Below are positions 23,890 through 35,659 of a stretch of 64,000 bases of DNA, in pieces. The DNA is from Epiperipatus broadwayi (lineage: Eukaryota; Onychophora; Udeonychophora; Euonychophora; Peripatidae): assembly GCA_028023455.1 (NCBI GenBank), contig JAQFVV010006353.1, positions 2,108,001 to 2,172,000 on the forward strand, written 5' to 3'. Within the stretch, counting starts at the first letter, position 1, and the number at the start of each line of letters is the position of its first letter. The position numbers and the translations under genes are program-made. Under the pieces are notes generated by a model. That model was not told where the DNA came from, ran no database searches, and saw only the letters and a program-made list of their open reading frames with translations.

Positions 23890-23960
23890 AACATTCTCTT
23901 GTGCTGAACCAGCTCTCATCAGTTAGCCAAGATCATAATCTCTTACATATATCTTTATCA
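23890..23960 (-). ncRNA. Family B hammerhead relic
   Basis: Minus strand: CTAA, CTGATGA, GAGCTG-GTT-CAGCAC, then AAGAGAATG. The first core box is exact and stem II has one mismatch; the GAAA box is absent. Confidence 0.55.
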
Positions 23961-24235
23961 TTATTTAGTATAAACTTACTGTCCTTATAACTTTGACACA
24001 AACCATTTGGTGGAAGCATATTCATAATTTTTATTTGTCACTTATTAGTGATTATCCACTTAATGGATAATATTTCTGTAGCATAATGAATGAATAATAA
24101 AAATTATTAATTGAAATCTTTCAAAAATGAAAGTTTGCTAATGAAATTATAAAAACATCATAAGATGTTAAATAGATAAACTTTCAGGAATATAATGTAT
24201 ATAGTTGCTTGCATAGTCATTGAAATAATTATTTT

Positions 24236-24540
24236 TAATTTTATATAAATGCAATTTATCCACTACTTTTAACACTTTTTAGCAACAACCTTTTATTGTA
24301 CCTGTATGCATACACAATCTTACGTTTCGTCTGTCCTGCAGTCTTCTTCAGAGCCACTTGATTTAATTTTGTTAAAAGTAAAAAAACAATAACTTACTTT
24401 GGAAAAAATTAAATAAAGTGGCTCTGAAGAAGACTGCAGGACAGTTGAAACATAAGATCATGTATGCATATAGATACAATAAACAGTTTTTCTAAAAAGT
24501 GTCCAAAGTAGTGGATAAGTTGCATTTATATAAGATATTA
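24236..24540. repeat. Inverted repeat, arms about 100 bp, with motif C
   Basis: Left arm about 24245-24363 and right arm about 24414-24532 are near reverse complements. They carry GTGGCTCTGAAGAAGACTGC followed by AGGACAG and GAAAC (motif C), and at the outer ends GCAATTTATCCACTAC / GTAGTGGATAAGTTGC. Motif C recurs at 28.67, 38.13, 40.63 and 51.6 kb. Confidence 0.85.
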
Positions 24541-24652
24541 TATTCAAGCACAAATACGTGTGCGGCGCAACTGTTCCCAAAAACACGCACTCGTGCTTGA
24601 ATACATATATTTCCCAAAAGTAAAAAAAAATATTTGACTTAATAAGATATTA

Positions 24653-24845
24653 TAGCAAAATAAACTGGATTCCAAGAGATTGTAAAAGACCCAGAAAGAG
24701 ACCACATGTGAGATGGATGGATGAAATAAGAAAGTGTGCAGGGGTGATGTGGAGAAGAGAAGCTAAAGATCGGAAAAGATGGATTAAACTTGAAGAGACC
24801 TTCATCCTGCAGTGGATTGATAATGGTCGATGATGATGATGATGA
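24653..24845 (+). mobile_element. LINE-A 3' end fragment
   Basis: Plus-strand translation contains NWIP-like KINWIPRDCKRPRKRPHVRW, then MDEIRKCAGVMWRREAKDRK and WIKLEETFILQWIDNG, followed by a (TGATGA)n tail. The last 60 codons are open and match the LINE-A tail elsewhere. 5'-truncated. Confidence 0.8.
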
Positions 24846-25099
24846 AAGGAAGTGGTGAACTTGGTAATATTACTTTTAATTTTTCTTTTTTTTTCCCCTA
24901 GAATAATTACACTCATGAATTGTTGCTGTTGATGATAGACTTTTAGATTTTAAAATAACAATCATAAATTGACCATATTGGATATAAAATTATGACTACT
25001 TGATTTAGGATAGATAAGGTCCATGATTAACCACTCAGTGCTTCTGGTGTTCATCCGTCTTATGAATTCTCAAACCAAACTATTCGACCATTTTTATAA

Positions 25100-26240
25100 A
25101 TTAATAAATCTGGATTTATAAACAAAAAATTATCACCACCATCATCAATAACAAAACTATTTTCAAATCGCAAGTGAATATTTGAACTCATATAAAACGT
25201 TAAATAGATCGTTTAAAACTTTAAACAGTAAATGCTATTACAGTAAGTGAGATATACCCCCGCTAATCATTCGACAATACGATCATGTTTAGAAGTAATT
25301 TTGTCTCAACGACGCTAATAGTTTTTGTAATAAATTAAAAAAACAAAATCCAAAGGAATATTAATATTTTCTGAAACATTAACTTATTAAAAAATACGTA
25401 AATGAAATTTCACCCCCCCCTCTCATTGTTTTTTTTTTTTTTGTGTGGAGAACGCATTTATTCTATATAATGCAACATTCAAAGAATTGCATTTTAAATA
25501 CAATTATATAAATTTTGAAATTTCAATTACAATGTATTATCAATTTAATAGAAATAATTTGCAAGGTCGTATTTTCAGTGGGTAACAAAAGATTGAACCT
25601 TGAGCGTAATTATAACGGAAATAAATTATTTTAAGTTTGAAAGCAAAGTTTACAAAATAAAATTATTTTTGTTAAGATCAATAAATATATGATTCCTAGA
25701 GCAAGTTAAAAAAATGCCTATAATTAAAAAAAGTTAAATAAAACAATGAAAAAAATTTATCAAAAACAGATTATATACATTCAGAATAGAAAGAAGAATA
25801 AATACAAATGATATGACTTTAGATACCATTTGTCCTCAAAATCGAGCAGACCTCAGTAAAATTGATTGTTAAAGTGCCGATAGGAGATTTGGGATTAGAT
25901 GTAGTTTGAGTGATTTCAAATTGTCGAATAAAGCTAAATCCATGTTAAGCTCCGCTAATCTTTTAAGAGCTTTCTCTACTGGAACAATTCACTACATGAT
26001 AAATTATAATTTTTTTTTTTAAGATGAAAAAAAATTTAAGATAATGGGCTGGAAAAGAAACGGACAAACGAAAGAAGAAATTTATCAAAAGCTACAACGG
26101 TACTTTGACAGATTATAAAAGTATCAATTGAAAGTAAATTTCTGAACGAATATATCAGTGGAAGAAATATGTGCATATTAATAATGAATATTTATATGTG
26201 GTACGTGTGGTGTGCGTGAGCAGAAAATTCAAATCAACAT
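25100..26240. other. AT-rich spacer, no gene seen
   Basis: Poly-C and poly-T runs near 25410-25442. No element or coding signature recognised. Confidence 0.4.
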
Positions 26241-26559
26241 CCTTATTTTTATAGCGTAACTAGAAAAATTGGGCTCAAAGGCAGAAATTCAGAAAGGGCC
26301 CCCATTTTAAAATTAGGAATTTTAATTTTTCATGTATTCACAATTTTTAAAAAAATTATTTTATATTATAAATATCTAATTTAATAAAGATATTCACTTT
26401 AAAAATCCTGTTTTCTAATCTTTGCATTTGCAAAATCACTAGTTAGCTCTTTTAAGTCCATTTTAGATGTTTTCTTCTGCTCTATTGCTAACATTACAAC
26501 ATTTTAAAGTCTGGTTTGGCTAATTGAATTCCTTTTTTTATTATTTTTAATTTAGTAAT

Positions 26560-26960
26560 AATAACAAGTCAGAAGTCACATGACTTATATATAGCTTGCA
26601 CTTACAAATATGTAAAATTAAGAGTCTGCTAATAGCTATAAACAAGCTTTTTTTTTTTATTTATGATAAATGCTACTACAAGAGAAGACATTCAAATCAT
26701 TTTTATCTTGGATTGTCCCCATCCCCAGACCGGTTTCGACCTATGGGTCTCTTCAGTGAGGAGTTGGGACATTAGATTTAAAAAACCAACTCAAGCAAAG
26801 CATTTATCCAAAAGTTAATTGTTAGAAGAAGATCTGAAACTTTTAGACATCTACATGTCTTTAAAGTCAGCTCTCCAACTGAAAAAATCATATGGGCCTG
26901 AACTTAATTCAGATACTCCATATATTAGTAGGCTTAGCCATTAGACATTTCAACATAGAT
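26560..26960 (-). mobile_element. Isolated retrozyme-like copy inside hAT relic
   Basis: The minus strand aligns along its length with the 380-bp tandem units at 38.75-40.10 kb: GAATTAAGTTCAGGCCCATA, TTGGAGAG, CATGTAGATGTCTAAAAGTT, TTAAATCTAATG, the hammerhead, then ACATATTTGTAAGTGCAAGC and AAGTCATGTGACTTCTGACT. No open frame. It is a single diverged unit of family A. Confidence 0.75.
26714..26771 (-). ncRNA. Hammerhead ribozyme, best-preserved copy
   Basis: Read on the minus strand: TGTCCC, AAC, TCCTCA, CTGAAGA, GACC-CATA-GGTC, GAAAC, CGGTC, TGGGGA, TG, GGGACA. The two core boxes match CUGANGA and GAAA exactly. Stem II is a perfect 4-bp hairpin with a 4-nt loop. Stem I has 6 bp, a small internal loop, then 6 bp (one G-U pair in all). 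Helix III is the self-complementary ACCGGT, too tight for a stable monomeric hairpin, as in known dimer-favouring hammerheads of repeats. The triplet is GTC; cleavage is predicted after the base at 26728. No substitution in the catalytic core is seen. Confidence 0.88.
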
Positions 26961-27599
26961 ACAATTACCGGAAGTGTACAAAATAACAAAAAAACGATAT
27001 ATATATATCACTAAATTCACTTTCCAACAACTGTATTTAGGAGTTAACAAACCGGAGAAATTATTAATTATCTTTTTTTTTTTTCTATAAGATCGTCTTT
27101 TAATAAGGAAATCACTAGCTTTAATTGTCTTGCAAGCTATTCTGAAAAAAGTTCTGGGTACTTACTTCCAAGATTTGAGTAACTGTTTAACACATCAGCG
27201 TCTGTTATATTGATAATTTTCTTAGATTCTAAAAAAACTGAAGTGCTTTATTTCCTACATTCCCTTACAACACTTTTTAAATTGCACAGTTATTTTATCT
27301 GTTATACTATAAATGACGTTAACTCGAAATAACTGTTCCTCATTATGAATTCGATAAGCGGCACTCAATTCATGGAAGTGTTGTGAAGGGTACTTTGGAT
27401 TTTTCAAATATAATTTTACAATTTCCTATATCATATAACAACGACAATTTATGAGATGCGGTTAATAATTGTTTTCATGTGAATATATATTAATATGCCA
27501 TACTATATGTTTTTCACGTTTATGGGTCCTTGGACTGTGTAATCCCACAAGCATTGCCTTCCTTTGCAACTCGCTAGTTATGCCACCGCTTCATTCAAA

Positions 27600-28665
27600 G
27601 ATTTTAACATATTGATTAATAAACCAAACTTTTAATATGACAGATTATAAGCTGATGAAAAACTATGCTAGTATTAAATGAGATTTTACACTTGATTTAT
27701 GTTGCAATAATATTTCATTTATTATGAAATTAACATCTCTAACATACAATTTTATGTAAGAATATGCAAATGCAGTAGAACAGTGACATCACATCCAAAT
27801 ACCATGTCTATAATCTAAGTTTGAATCTGGATTTTTCCTACAGGGCTTGAAATTTTTTTGAAACATTCCTAGACCATAGTCATAGAGGTGAAAACAAGAA
27901 TGGAATACAGCTCGAAATCCTACTATTCAGTAAATAAAAAATGTGATGAGTTGGTGATAACTTTGCATTGCAATGTGCTATTGAAAGACAGTTTTAATTT
28001 CTACTTATACATATATAATAATTAACATAGAACTTGGTTATTTTTTAAATGCACTAAAATTGGGCATACTTATAATAATAATAATAAATTAAAATTTAAT
28101 TTTTAATTAATATAAACAGTGGTAGGATTCTGCTGGTTTACGCCAGTTCAGCAGAACTGTTACCTAATTTTTTGTTAAGTTTGGCAAACTGATTGTTAAA
28201 CACAATGACTATTACTCTAATTGATCTACCTCTACAGAAATAGGATCCTATTCCTACAGAGAAGAAATGTTTTTAAGGATAAGTCACTCAGCCGATGATG
28301 CTTGGATAAAAGTGAAAACAATTCAAGTAAGGAAGCTAATCAAGAAGCGATATGAAAATATCATAAATAGGTTTTATTGTTTTTTGTCAGGTATTATTTA
28401 ATATTTTTTCATTAATATTTTAAAATTCTCTTTTATAACATAAATCTAGGTTTGTGATCTCTTTTGTTGTTGTTATTACGTATTAATTGCATGAAATAAA
28501 CTACCTTTTGGTATATTATTTTTTTTTATACTTAAAATGGTTATTAGAGCTGCAAACTGATTGTTAAATTATTTGAAATCCACCACTGAATATAAATAAT
28601 AACTTCTTCTATTTGCATTTTATTTAATGCAAAGTCATTGTTTTTACAAATAATTTTATTTTCTT
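27600..28665. other. AT-rich spacer
   Basis: No coding signature; short palindromic AT stretches only. Confidence 0.4.
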
Positions 28666-28670
28666 TTCTT

Positions 28671-28712
28671 AATGTTTCAACTATCCAGCAGTCTTCATCA
28701 GAACGGAAAAAT
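28671..28712 (-). repeat. Motif C, single copy
   Basis: Minus strand: GTTCTGATGAAGACTGCTGG, then ATAGTTGAAACATTAAG. It is related to the arms at 24.2-24.5 kb and sits just upstream of the Tigger element. Confidence 0.6.
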
Positions 28713-28811
28713 TTTAATATATGTAGCTACATAAAAATAACAGACTATAATAAACTATATTTAAACATATGTAATTCATATTTTAATTGCAATTGTATAA
28801 AATATTATATA

Positions 28812-30217
28812 CAGGCACTACACTAGTTACGAACACTCGAATTATAAACTTTTCGCTATTATATAATCGCTTTTGGACTTTAGATCTTTATCTATGCACA
28901 TACATTCATATATAATTAGTGCTATATACTGTAGAAAGAAATGGGTATTCAAAATTGCACAGTATTTTAGTACTTTAATCATTAAAAAATTCCTTTTAGT
29001 AATTAACGCTACAAATTTACAGTATCTGATAAAAAAACTTTACATACATTCGTAATTGAATTTTTTCTAAAGAAAGATAAACACTTTATACATGAAGAAT
29101 AAAATAATTAAAAGCATATTTTAGACAACAATAAGAACTTATATAAAATACAGTAAATCTTCCCATCTCTCTGACATTAAATACTTTTCACAGACTGTCT
29201 TGAACAGGATCATTTTGATTAGTGCTTGGTTTTAAAAGTAGCTTGTATGCAATTATGTTACATATACATTGTATATATTTCTGTTTCGATGATTTTTTCA
29301 TTCTTATTAATTAAAAACATGAGTGAGAAACAAAAAACAACAGTATTGATACAACCAAAACGGAATCAAGGTATCATAAACCCCAAATGGTCGAGACAAA
29401 AATGGATATAATTAGATGTTTTGAAAATGGTGAATTGTTTGTTTCAATCGCACATTCATGTAATTTAAACTGATCAACAATATATACAATTGTGAAAAGC
29501 AAGAAAAAAATTAAGGAATATGTTAAAAATTGTGCAAATATTTCTTCAAAGATGGTTTCAAACAGACATGGCAGAGTAATAAATGAAATGGAGAAATGTT
29601 TGGTTTTATGGATTGAAGATCAACATCAAAGAGACATCCCAGTGAGTTTATCAATTACTCAAGCTAAGGCTCTTAGTTTGCATGAAGATTGAAAGAAAGA
29701 AGTAAAAAAAGACTCTGCTGTTGAATTTGTAGCATAAAATGTCACTGATGAAGATATTGATGATTTAATGCAACCTCACTCAGAACCTCTATCAAAAGAA
29801 GACTTGATTAAATTACAAGAGATGAATGAAATACAAAATGAAGAAGAGCCTGATAATGAACTTATTGTTAAGAGTTTGACAATCAAGAATATGGATGAAA
29901 CCTTCATGTATCTTGACAAATGTTTGACCATCATGGAAAAATGTGATCTCAATGGAGAGTGTATATCTTATGTATAAAGGACAATAGAAAAAGACACAGA
30001 ATGTTGCAGAATTCTTTATCAAGAGATGAAAAAGAATACAATTCAATTAACTATTGATAAATTTGTAAACAAGACTCCAGATACTAATCAATAAAAATAA
30101 ATACTGTATTTTGAAAAACCCTTTTTCATGTTTTTTTACATACCTCTATTTTCAAACAATTTCAACTTCCAAACACAAATCAGGAACAAATTAAGTTCAT
30201 AACTAAGGGATTGCCTG
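28812..30217 (+). mobile_element. pogo/Tigger DNA transposon, internally deleted
   Basis: The ends are CAGGCACTACACTAGTTACG at the left and, as reverse complement, CAGGCAATCCCTTAGTTATG at the right, each next to TA (28810-28811 and 30218-30219). TA target duplication and CAGGCA-type ends are characteristic of pogo/Tigger elements. Length is about 1.4 kb. It carries transposase remnants at 29310-30090 but lacks the whole DDE region, so it could move only with help from another copy. Left and right terminal repeats match over roughly 20-25 bases with mismatches. Confidence 0.85.
29310..30093 (+). pseudogene. Tigger/jerky-like transposase relic
   Basis: The N-terminal part reads KQKTTVLIQPKRNQG, frame breaks, then KSKKKIKEYVKNCANISSKM and EMEKCLVLWIEDQHQRDIPV followed by SITQAKALSLHED. 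This matches the pipsqueak-type and CENP-B-type helix-turn-helix region of Tigger/jerky transposases. After a short junction, 29770-30090 matches the C-terminal tail: LMQPHSEPLSKEDLIKLQEM, TIKNMDETFMYLDKCLTIME, then YQEMKKNTIQLTIDKFVNK. The catalytic DDE domain, normally about 200 residues between these, is deleted. In-frame stops also occur (for example near 29691 and 29737). Confidence 0.8.
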
Positions 30218-30229
30218 TATATAATTATA

Positions 30230-31090
30230 TTAATCTTAAATTTATATTTTGTTTTACTTATATCTATATGATTTTTATGTATTTAAAAATTTGTAGCTCT
30301 AATGAAGACTGCTATGTAATCAAAACTGTAAAAAAATAAAACAATACATTTGCATTGAATAAAGTGTAAATGAAAGGAGTTATTAATAGAATCAATGCAT
30401 AGAAGATAAAAAAAAAATATTTTTTTACTTGCAGGTATAGTCAAACCACATTATATATTTATCAGCAAAAATATTTATAAAATAGGGTAAAGGAAAATGC
30501 TGTACACATTTTTGTTTTCGGACTATGAAGTTGAATAGATACATATATTCAACTCAGAAAATGTCAAATGGCCATGTTAAAGAAAGTTGATTAAAAAATA
30601 AATAATATATAGATAAAATATTTCCTAAAAATATTTTTATTTATTTTAAGGAGTAATGCACAAGAAAAAACCCCTAAGCACAATTTGGACTGGAATATTA
30701 AATTTGAAATAAAAGTGAGGGGCATCAACAAATTAATTAATTAAATTACATAAAAGCTTCAAGTATCCATAAATTAATTAATTGAATTACTATATAGTGA
30801 TTGAAGTAATTAATTTATATATACTACTTCCCATTTTTATTTCAAGCTACATATACCTACCCCAACTGTGGTAAAAGAAAAAAAATGTGCATTATTCCAC
30901 AAATTAAATAAAAGTGTCCTTTATAAAATATTTTATATATATATTATTTTTTGCTTTTTAGTTATCAGATATTTTGCAACAGATTTTTATAATTATTCTT
31001 ATTCAAATGTACAAAGTAATGTTGTAAACAAGGTCACCCCCATTCTAGTTTTTAACATGAAATTCATTCATGTTAAAAATCATTTAGAAT
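30230..31090. other. AT-rich spacer, no gene seen
   Basis: Short inverted runs of ATTAATTAATT near 30735-30790. No coding signature. Confidence 0.4.
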
Positions 31091-31890
31091 ATTTTTTTTG
31101 AATGTAACATTTTTAAAATAGCAAGTTTTAACTGAACAATCAACAGTTTTTTCTAAATGCTTTTTAACCCTCTTGCACTATGATAACATTCCAACAGAAT
31201 TCTTTGCCCTCACTAGATTTAAGTGTTCAACTTGCATTTTAATATTAAACCATTATTATTTATCAGAATATAATAAACTTGGCCTCATTCAATAGATATT
31301 TTTGTTTAGAAATTAAATCAATTTTAAAAAATCACATTTGATTTACAGAATTATTTTAAAAATTAGATTTTAATCAAAACAAAGTGCTGTCATGTCATCA
31401 AATTTCAGGTGAAGATTCAGTTTGCAAAATGAATGAAATCTACTTTGTTTGATGTTTGTCCTAAAAATCTGAACAATTTTTTTTTAATATCTAGTAAATC
31501 TATCAATTTATGCTTTAAAAGTTTAATTTTTTTTTGTAATTTTTACAAAATCATTAACTGTTATAACAGTCTGTTTAAGACATTATTTCTAGACAGTTGT
31601 ATTTCCCATGCCCATAATCTCTATTGTAACATTACACAAAAGATTATATTCTTTTATATTTAAAAATGAAACATTTCTGTAAAAAATAAATATGTAATAT
31701 ATGTTTTTGATTTTTAAAAATTATTACACAATTATTTTCCAAGAATATCAAGTTTTCAGACCATCATAATATTTTCTCAAAGTAATCACATAATGTTCAA
31801 GATCATCTAACATACAAAGATTGGCATCAACATGTGAATTCAGATACTTTGAAATTCCAATTTATTCAATTATGATGACATCTTTTGAAA
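31090..31890 (+). repeat. Dispersed repeat D1, copy 1
   Basis: Aligns with 54715-55320 in the same orientation: TCTATCAATTTATGCTTTAA followed by AAGTTTA, TTTTAATCAAAACAAAG, TTTTGTTTAGAAATTAA. More than 500 bp of homology with small indels. No protein frame is shared between the copies, so it is a noncoding element or the UTR of an unidentified one. Confidence 0.75.
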
Positions 31891-32194
31891 TTAAAATATT
31901 AGAAAAAAATATATGTGAATTATATGATAGCAAAATTTCTCAATAGAGGGTGAAAAATGCAAATTATATATCTAGATTTCTTGATGTGGATCTGTCACTT
32001 GAGTAAATGTGCTGCTTACTGAATTTTCAATGACAGTATATTTTTAAATAAAAATAAACTGCCATTGCATTAAAAACTGTTTACAAGATTTTTTTGTTTA
32101 TGAATGCAACATTTTTAAAGAAGCTAATTACAATCCAACAACCAATAGAAGTTAATAATTTCATTGTTCATTTGTTTTTCTATCTGTATGTAGA

Positions 32195-32625
32195 GTGTAT
32201 TTTTGTTTGGTTGTGAAATGTGGACAATGAGTAAGAGAATTAGGAACAGATTGGAAGCCTTTGAGATGTTGGCATGGAGAAGCATAGAAAGAAATTAGTT
32301 GGATGAATAATATAACAAATAAAGAAATTTTGGAAATAGTAAATAAAAAAGGAAGATTGATTGAGGAAATTAGTGATAGAAAAAAAACTGAATTAGACAT
32401 ATATTAAAAAGAAAAATTAGTTCTCAGAAAGATGTTTTAGAGGTAATGGTGAGTGGAACAACCAGAAAGTATAAAAAAGATTGACCTTGCTGGATAATAT
32501 AAGAGATGAAAGAGATATGTCAAATTGAAGAACTGAGAAATGAAGAGAATGGATTTGGGAAATGGATGAATTTGTGATATGACTATTCTCTAAACCTGTC
32601 CATTGGACAGAATACTATTGACTGA
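32195..32625 (+). pseudogene. LINE ORF2 C-terminal remnant
   Basis: Plus-strand peptides GCEMWTMSKRIRNRLEAFEM and LAWRSIERN fit the YGxExWxxxxxxxxxLxxFxM segment after the reverse transcriptase domain of LINEs. Further on, KRKISSQKDVLE, KVNGE-like and RKSIKKIDLAG pieces fit the later GxxxGRxRxxxLDxI segment. Several stops and frameshifts; no start or 3' tail found. Confidence 0.6.
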
Positions 32626-33154
32626 TTGATTCAACAACAGCATTTTTTTAAAAAACATACCACCATTAGAGCAAATCACTGAAAACTTACTAAATCAATA
32701 TCATGGGTCTTGAAATTCAGTCTGCCAACCCTTTTAAACTAATCAATTCTGAAATATTTCAGTATTATATTGCTTTGTCATTGATATAAATATATGTACA
32801 AAATTTGAAGGAAATCCATTCAATAGAACTATGTTAAAGATTGGGTACAAGATTTTACATTGACAAACAAAAACACTATCTAATTTAAACAAGAATGTTT
32901 AAAAAGATTTAGAATGATAATATCATTAAAAAATGGTTAAGAGTATCTAATTAAAAATTCATTGCAATATTTAAAATTTGAATGCTAATAAAACAGCTCT
33001 TGGGAAATGAACAATACAACCTGACTAACTTCCAGCAATTAAAAGCCATAAATATGTTGCTTCACACCTAAAATTCATTAGGCAATTGGAGAAAATTTTT
33101 ATTTCATCAGCATACATATTAACATTAAAAATATAAAGCTAAACTAGTCAATAA

Positions 33155-33900
33155 ATAATCAAAATTACCGCAACTCCACAACTCAACCAGACTAGCCAAA
33201 AAATAAACTCTAAATCACAACCAATAATTTCACAACTACAAGTAGACCTCAAGTGTAAAGAACTACAAAATAGCAACATATTTAAACTAAACATTACCCA
33301 CAATTCCATTTACCTCCCATACACCCTTAATGTTAGAAGAACTTTTAAATAACTTAATTGCTTCAGAATTATAAATTTTAATAATAAACATTCTTTAATT
33401 CTTCTTTTTATTCCATTGCTCTCAAAGAAAGCAATCTTAGCTGCATTAAAATTAATAATGGGGTCTGTATCTTTTTCATGGATATATAAAGCAGAACTAA
33501 GATATTTATTTCTAACCCCACTTTTATTCACCTTTATTCTTTCATTTAATCTCAAACTACTCTGACCTATATATAACTTCTAAAAAAAACAAGGGATAAT
33601 ATACATTACTCCAGGAATAGTCTTTCTATCAAAAATTTCCTTTGTATTATTTAATAAATTATTCAAAGTAATACTCATTCTCCAAGCAATTTTTTTATTT
33701 CCAAACAAATTATTATTTTTACATACAACTCTATAAGAAGACAATTTAAATGGCAAAAAAAAAATAAAATCATATTTTTGTTTATCCTTTACATCATTGT
33801 AAATATTATTATTATTAAATAAAATAAATTATTTCTATAGCAATAATTTCTTAGCTGTTACTTTATGTCTGGTTGAGTTATGGATTTGGGGGTAATTTTG
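33155..33900 (-). pseudogene. Penelope-like element, GIY-YIG region
   Basis: The minus strand from about 33700 reads LFGNKKIAWRMSITLNNLL and NTKEIFDRKTIPGVMYIIPC, then, after a frame break, KLYIGQSSLRLNERIKVNKS, ALYIHEKDTDPIINF and KIAFFESNGIKRRIKECLLL. This is the PLE GIY-YIG pattern: GVxYxIxC, YIGQTxRxLxxRxxEH, a histidine segment, then a glutamate near the end. The open frame at 33310-33555 covers the second half. The flanks carry a short inverted repeat: TCAAAATTACCGCAACTCCA at about 33159 and its complement near 33868-33898. The copy lacks the reverse transcriptase domain and is dead. Confidence 0.75.
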
Positions 33901-34518
33901 ATTATATATACATATGTATGCTCATTTATATATATATATATATAATATTTGCTTACAAAAATATAGATATAAATGTAGATATTTAAAGTAAAAACAAACA
34001 AAAAAGAATTTAAATTAAAAGCAATAATAAAATATTAGTAGTTTCTGAATAAAAATTCTTTCAATAGAAGTATGTTAACAATCAGTTACAAGATTTTTGT
34101 CAAACAAAAAGAATTTATAAGCTAAATGAAAGTGTGTGAAGATTTGATATATGCACCACAAGTTGGTCTAATAATTAATGTTTAGGAATAACTCAGGTAC
34201 ACGATCAACATGATAGAAGTAAAACCTTCAGAATCAATCTGGATAATCATCCCTTTAATTAATTAATTATTCTTTATATTAATAACATGAAGATAAGGAT
34301 GATGTATATAAAATTCTCTGTCTGAAAGAGAACTTTCAATAAGTAATAAGTGAACAAGTTGTTCATCCTACAATAGAACTTACTAATTTTATTATAGGAA
34401 AATATTTTAAAACAGTATGAATCATTTAATAACATAAAGTCAAAAATTGTTAAATTTTTGTTCTATAAAGTATATACAATATATAGATATAATAATACTC
34501 AAGGCTAAATGGGTTTAT

Positions 34519-34683
34519 AAGTAACCAACACTTAGACAATCCCAATAAAGATAACAATCAACAATTTCAAACTGTTGTCAAGGCAACCTTCTTTTAACAA
34601 TAAAAAAGGTTGTCTTGACAACAGTTTGACATTGTTGATTATTATTGATATTGGGATTATCTAAGTGTTGACTGGTTTCTAAT
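34519..34683. repeat. Hairpin element, arms about 70 bp
   Basis: AGTAACCAACACTTAGACAA through AACTGTTGTCAAGGCAACCT pairs with AGGTTGTCTTGACAACAGTT through TAAGTGTTGACTGGTT, with a loop of about 15 bases. A one-armed relative lies at 60970-61035 and a fragment near 15010. Confidence 0.9.
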
Positions 34684-35424
34684 GGTTACAATATATAGAG
34701 TATATACAGTACAATATATAGAGTATATACAATGACATAGAAATCTATTAAGCTTTAATTTTTTAAGTATTAATTGATTCATGATAGTCTAATTAATTAA
34801 AATAAAAAAGTTTTTGATTTTCATTGTTAATTTTGGCCATCTTAGCTTTCTTAAATTTTGACATTTTTCCATCATCCCTTACTAGTAATATGATTTAACT
34901 GTCCAACATTTTAATTTTAATATTAACATCTTTTTTCATTATTATAAATCAATAAATTCATTTTGATTTGTTAGAAATATGAATTTACAAATGAAAAACA
35001 TTTTAAAAAGTCATATTTAAACTTTTTGAATATGTAAAAAAAAAAAAAAGAATAAGGTGAAATACATAATGAAAACAGCTACTTTCTTCTTATTGGCCAA
35101 TTTTCATGCGGCTAATAAAAAAGTACATGAACAAAATCTTAACTGAATGAATTCCATTTTTTTAACATGAATGAACAATTATAAAGTTGTCATAAACAAT
35201 AAAATTCTGTTCTAAAATTTAAAATTATATTTATATTTATTAAATTATCACAAAAATTTAAAACTACAGTGTTTGATAGAGCCTAATGATTGTAACAATT
35301 GTAGTTTCCCCAATATTTAAGAATCAACCAATCAGTGACTTTCTAGGCTTTTGTTAGCTTATCAGTGGTTTTTCTCTAGATACTATTTTATGAATTACTG
35401 ACATCTGCATGATTTTTTTTGAAC

Positions 35425-35590
35425 TAATAAATTAATACTTTATTTCCAATTTTTATCATCAAATGAATGTGAAACCAGCAAAATAATACTAAAGATAGTT
35501 ACAAAAAATAATTTAAAGCCAAAGAACAACAATACCATCATACTACTTGTTGAGGCACATATTACTGTCATCATAGTTAAAATATTTTTA
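35425..35590. repeat. Dispersed repeat D2, copy 1
   Basis: TTTTTTTGAACTAATAAATT, then AAAGATAGTTACAA and a TTTAAAGCCAAAG-like stretch, aligns with 57195-57340 next to the LINE-B copy. It may be LINE-B coding sequence extending 5'; the open frames are not shared. Confidence 0.5.
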
Positions 35591-35659
35591 ACTGCAATAA
35601 AATTATTATTGTCATAGAGTAAATAATTTATGAACACTTTGCACAAGTATAAGCTAAAA

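Larger units (their letters stand above)
26245..27595 (-). pseudogene. hAT-like transposon relic with nested element
   Basis: Terminal inverted similarity: AGCGTAACTAG near 26252 and the reverse complement of CTAGTTATGCCACCGC near 27572-27588, i.e. GCGGTGGCATAACTAG. Ends of the form CAGxGGCGTAACTAG are common in hAT elements. The minus strand at 27210-27370 reads FHELSAAYRIHNEEQLFRVN then VIYSITDKITVQFKKCCKG, resembling the ZMYM-type hAT transposase segment (F/YRVNVFxxxxDxxxxxLxxRF). Stops follow, so no transposase is made. The element is interrupted by a family A copy at 26560-26960. Confidence 0.55.

Noticed and set aside
24300-24470. Motif C as a genuine hammerhead ribozyme
   Set aside because: An extra unpaired base precedes stem II, no stem I can be formed from the flanks, and no cleavage triplet is placed after GAAAC in most copies. 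Kept only as an open question.
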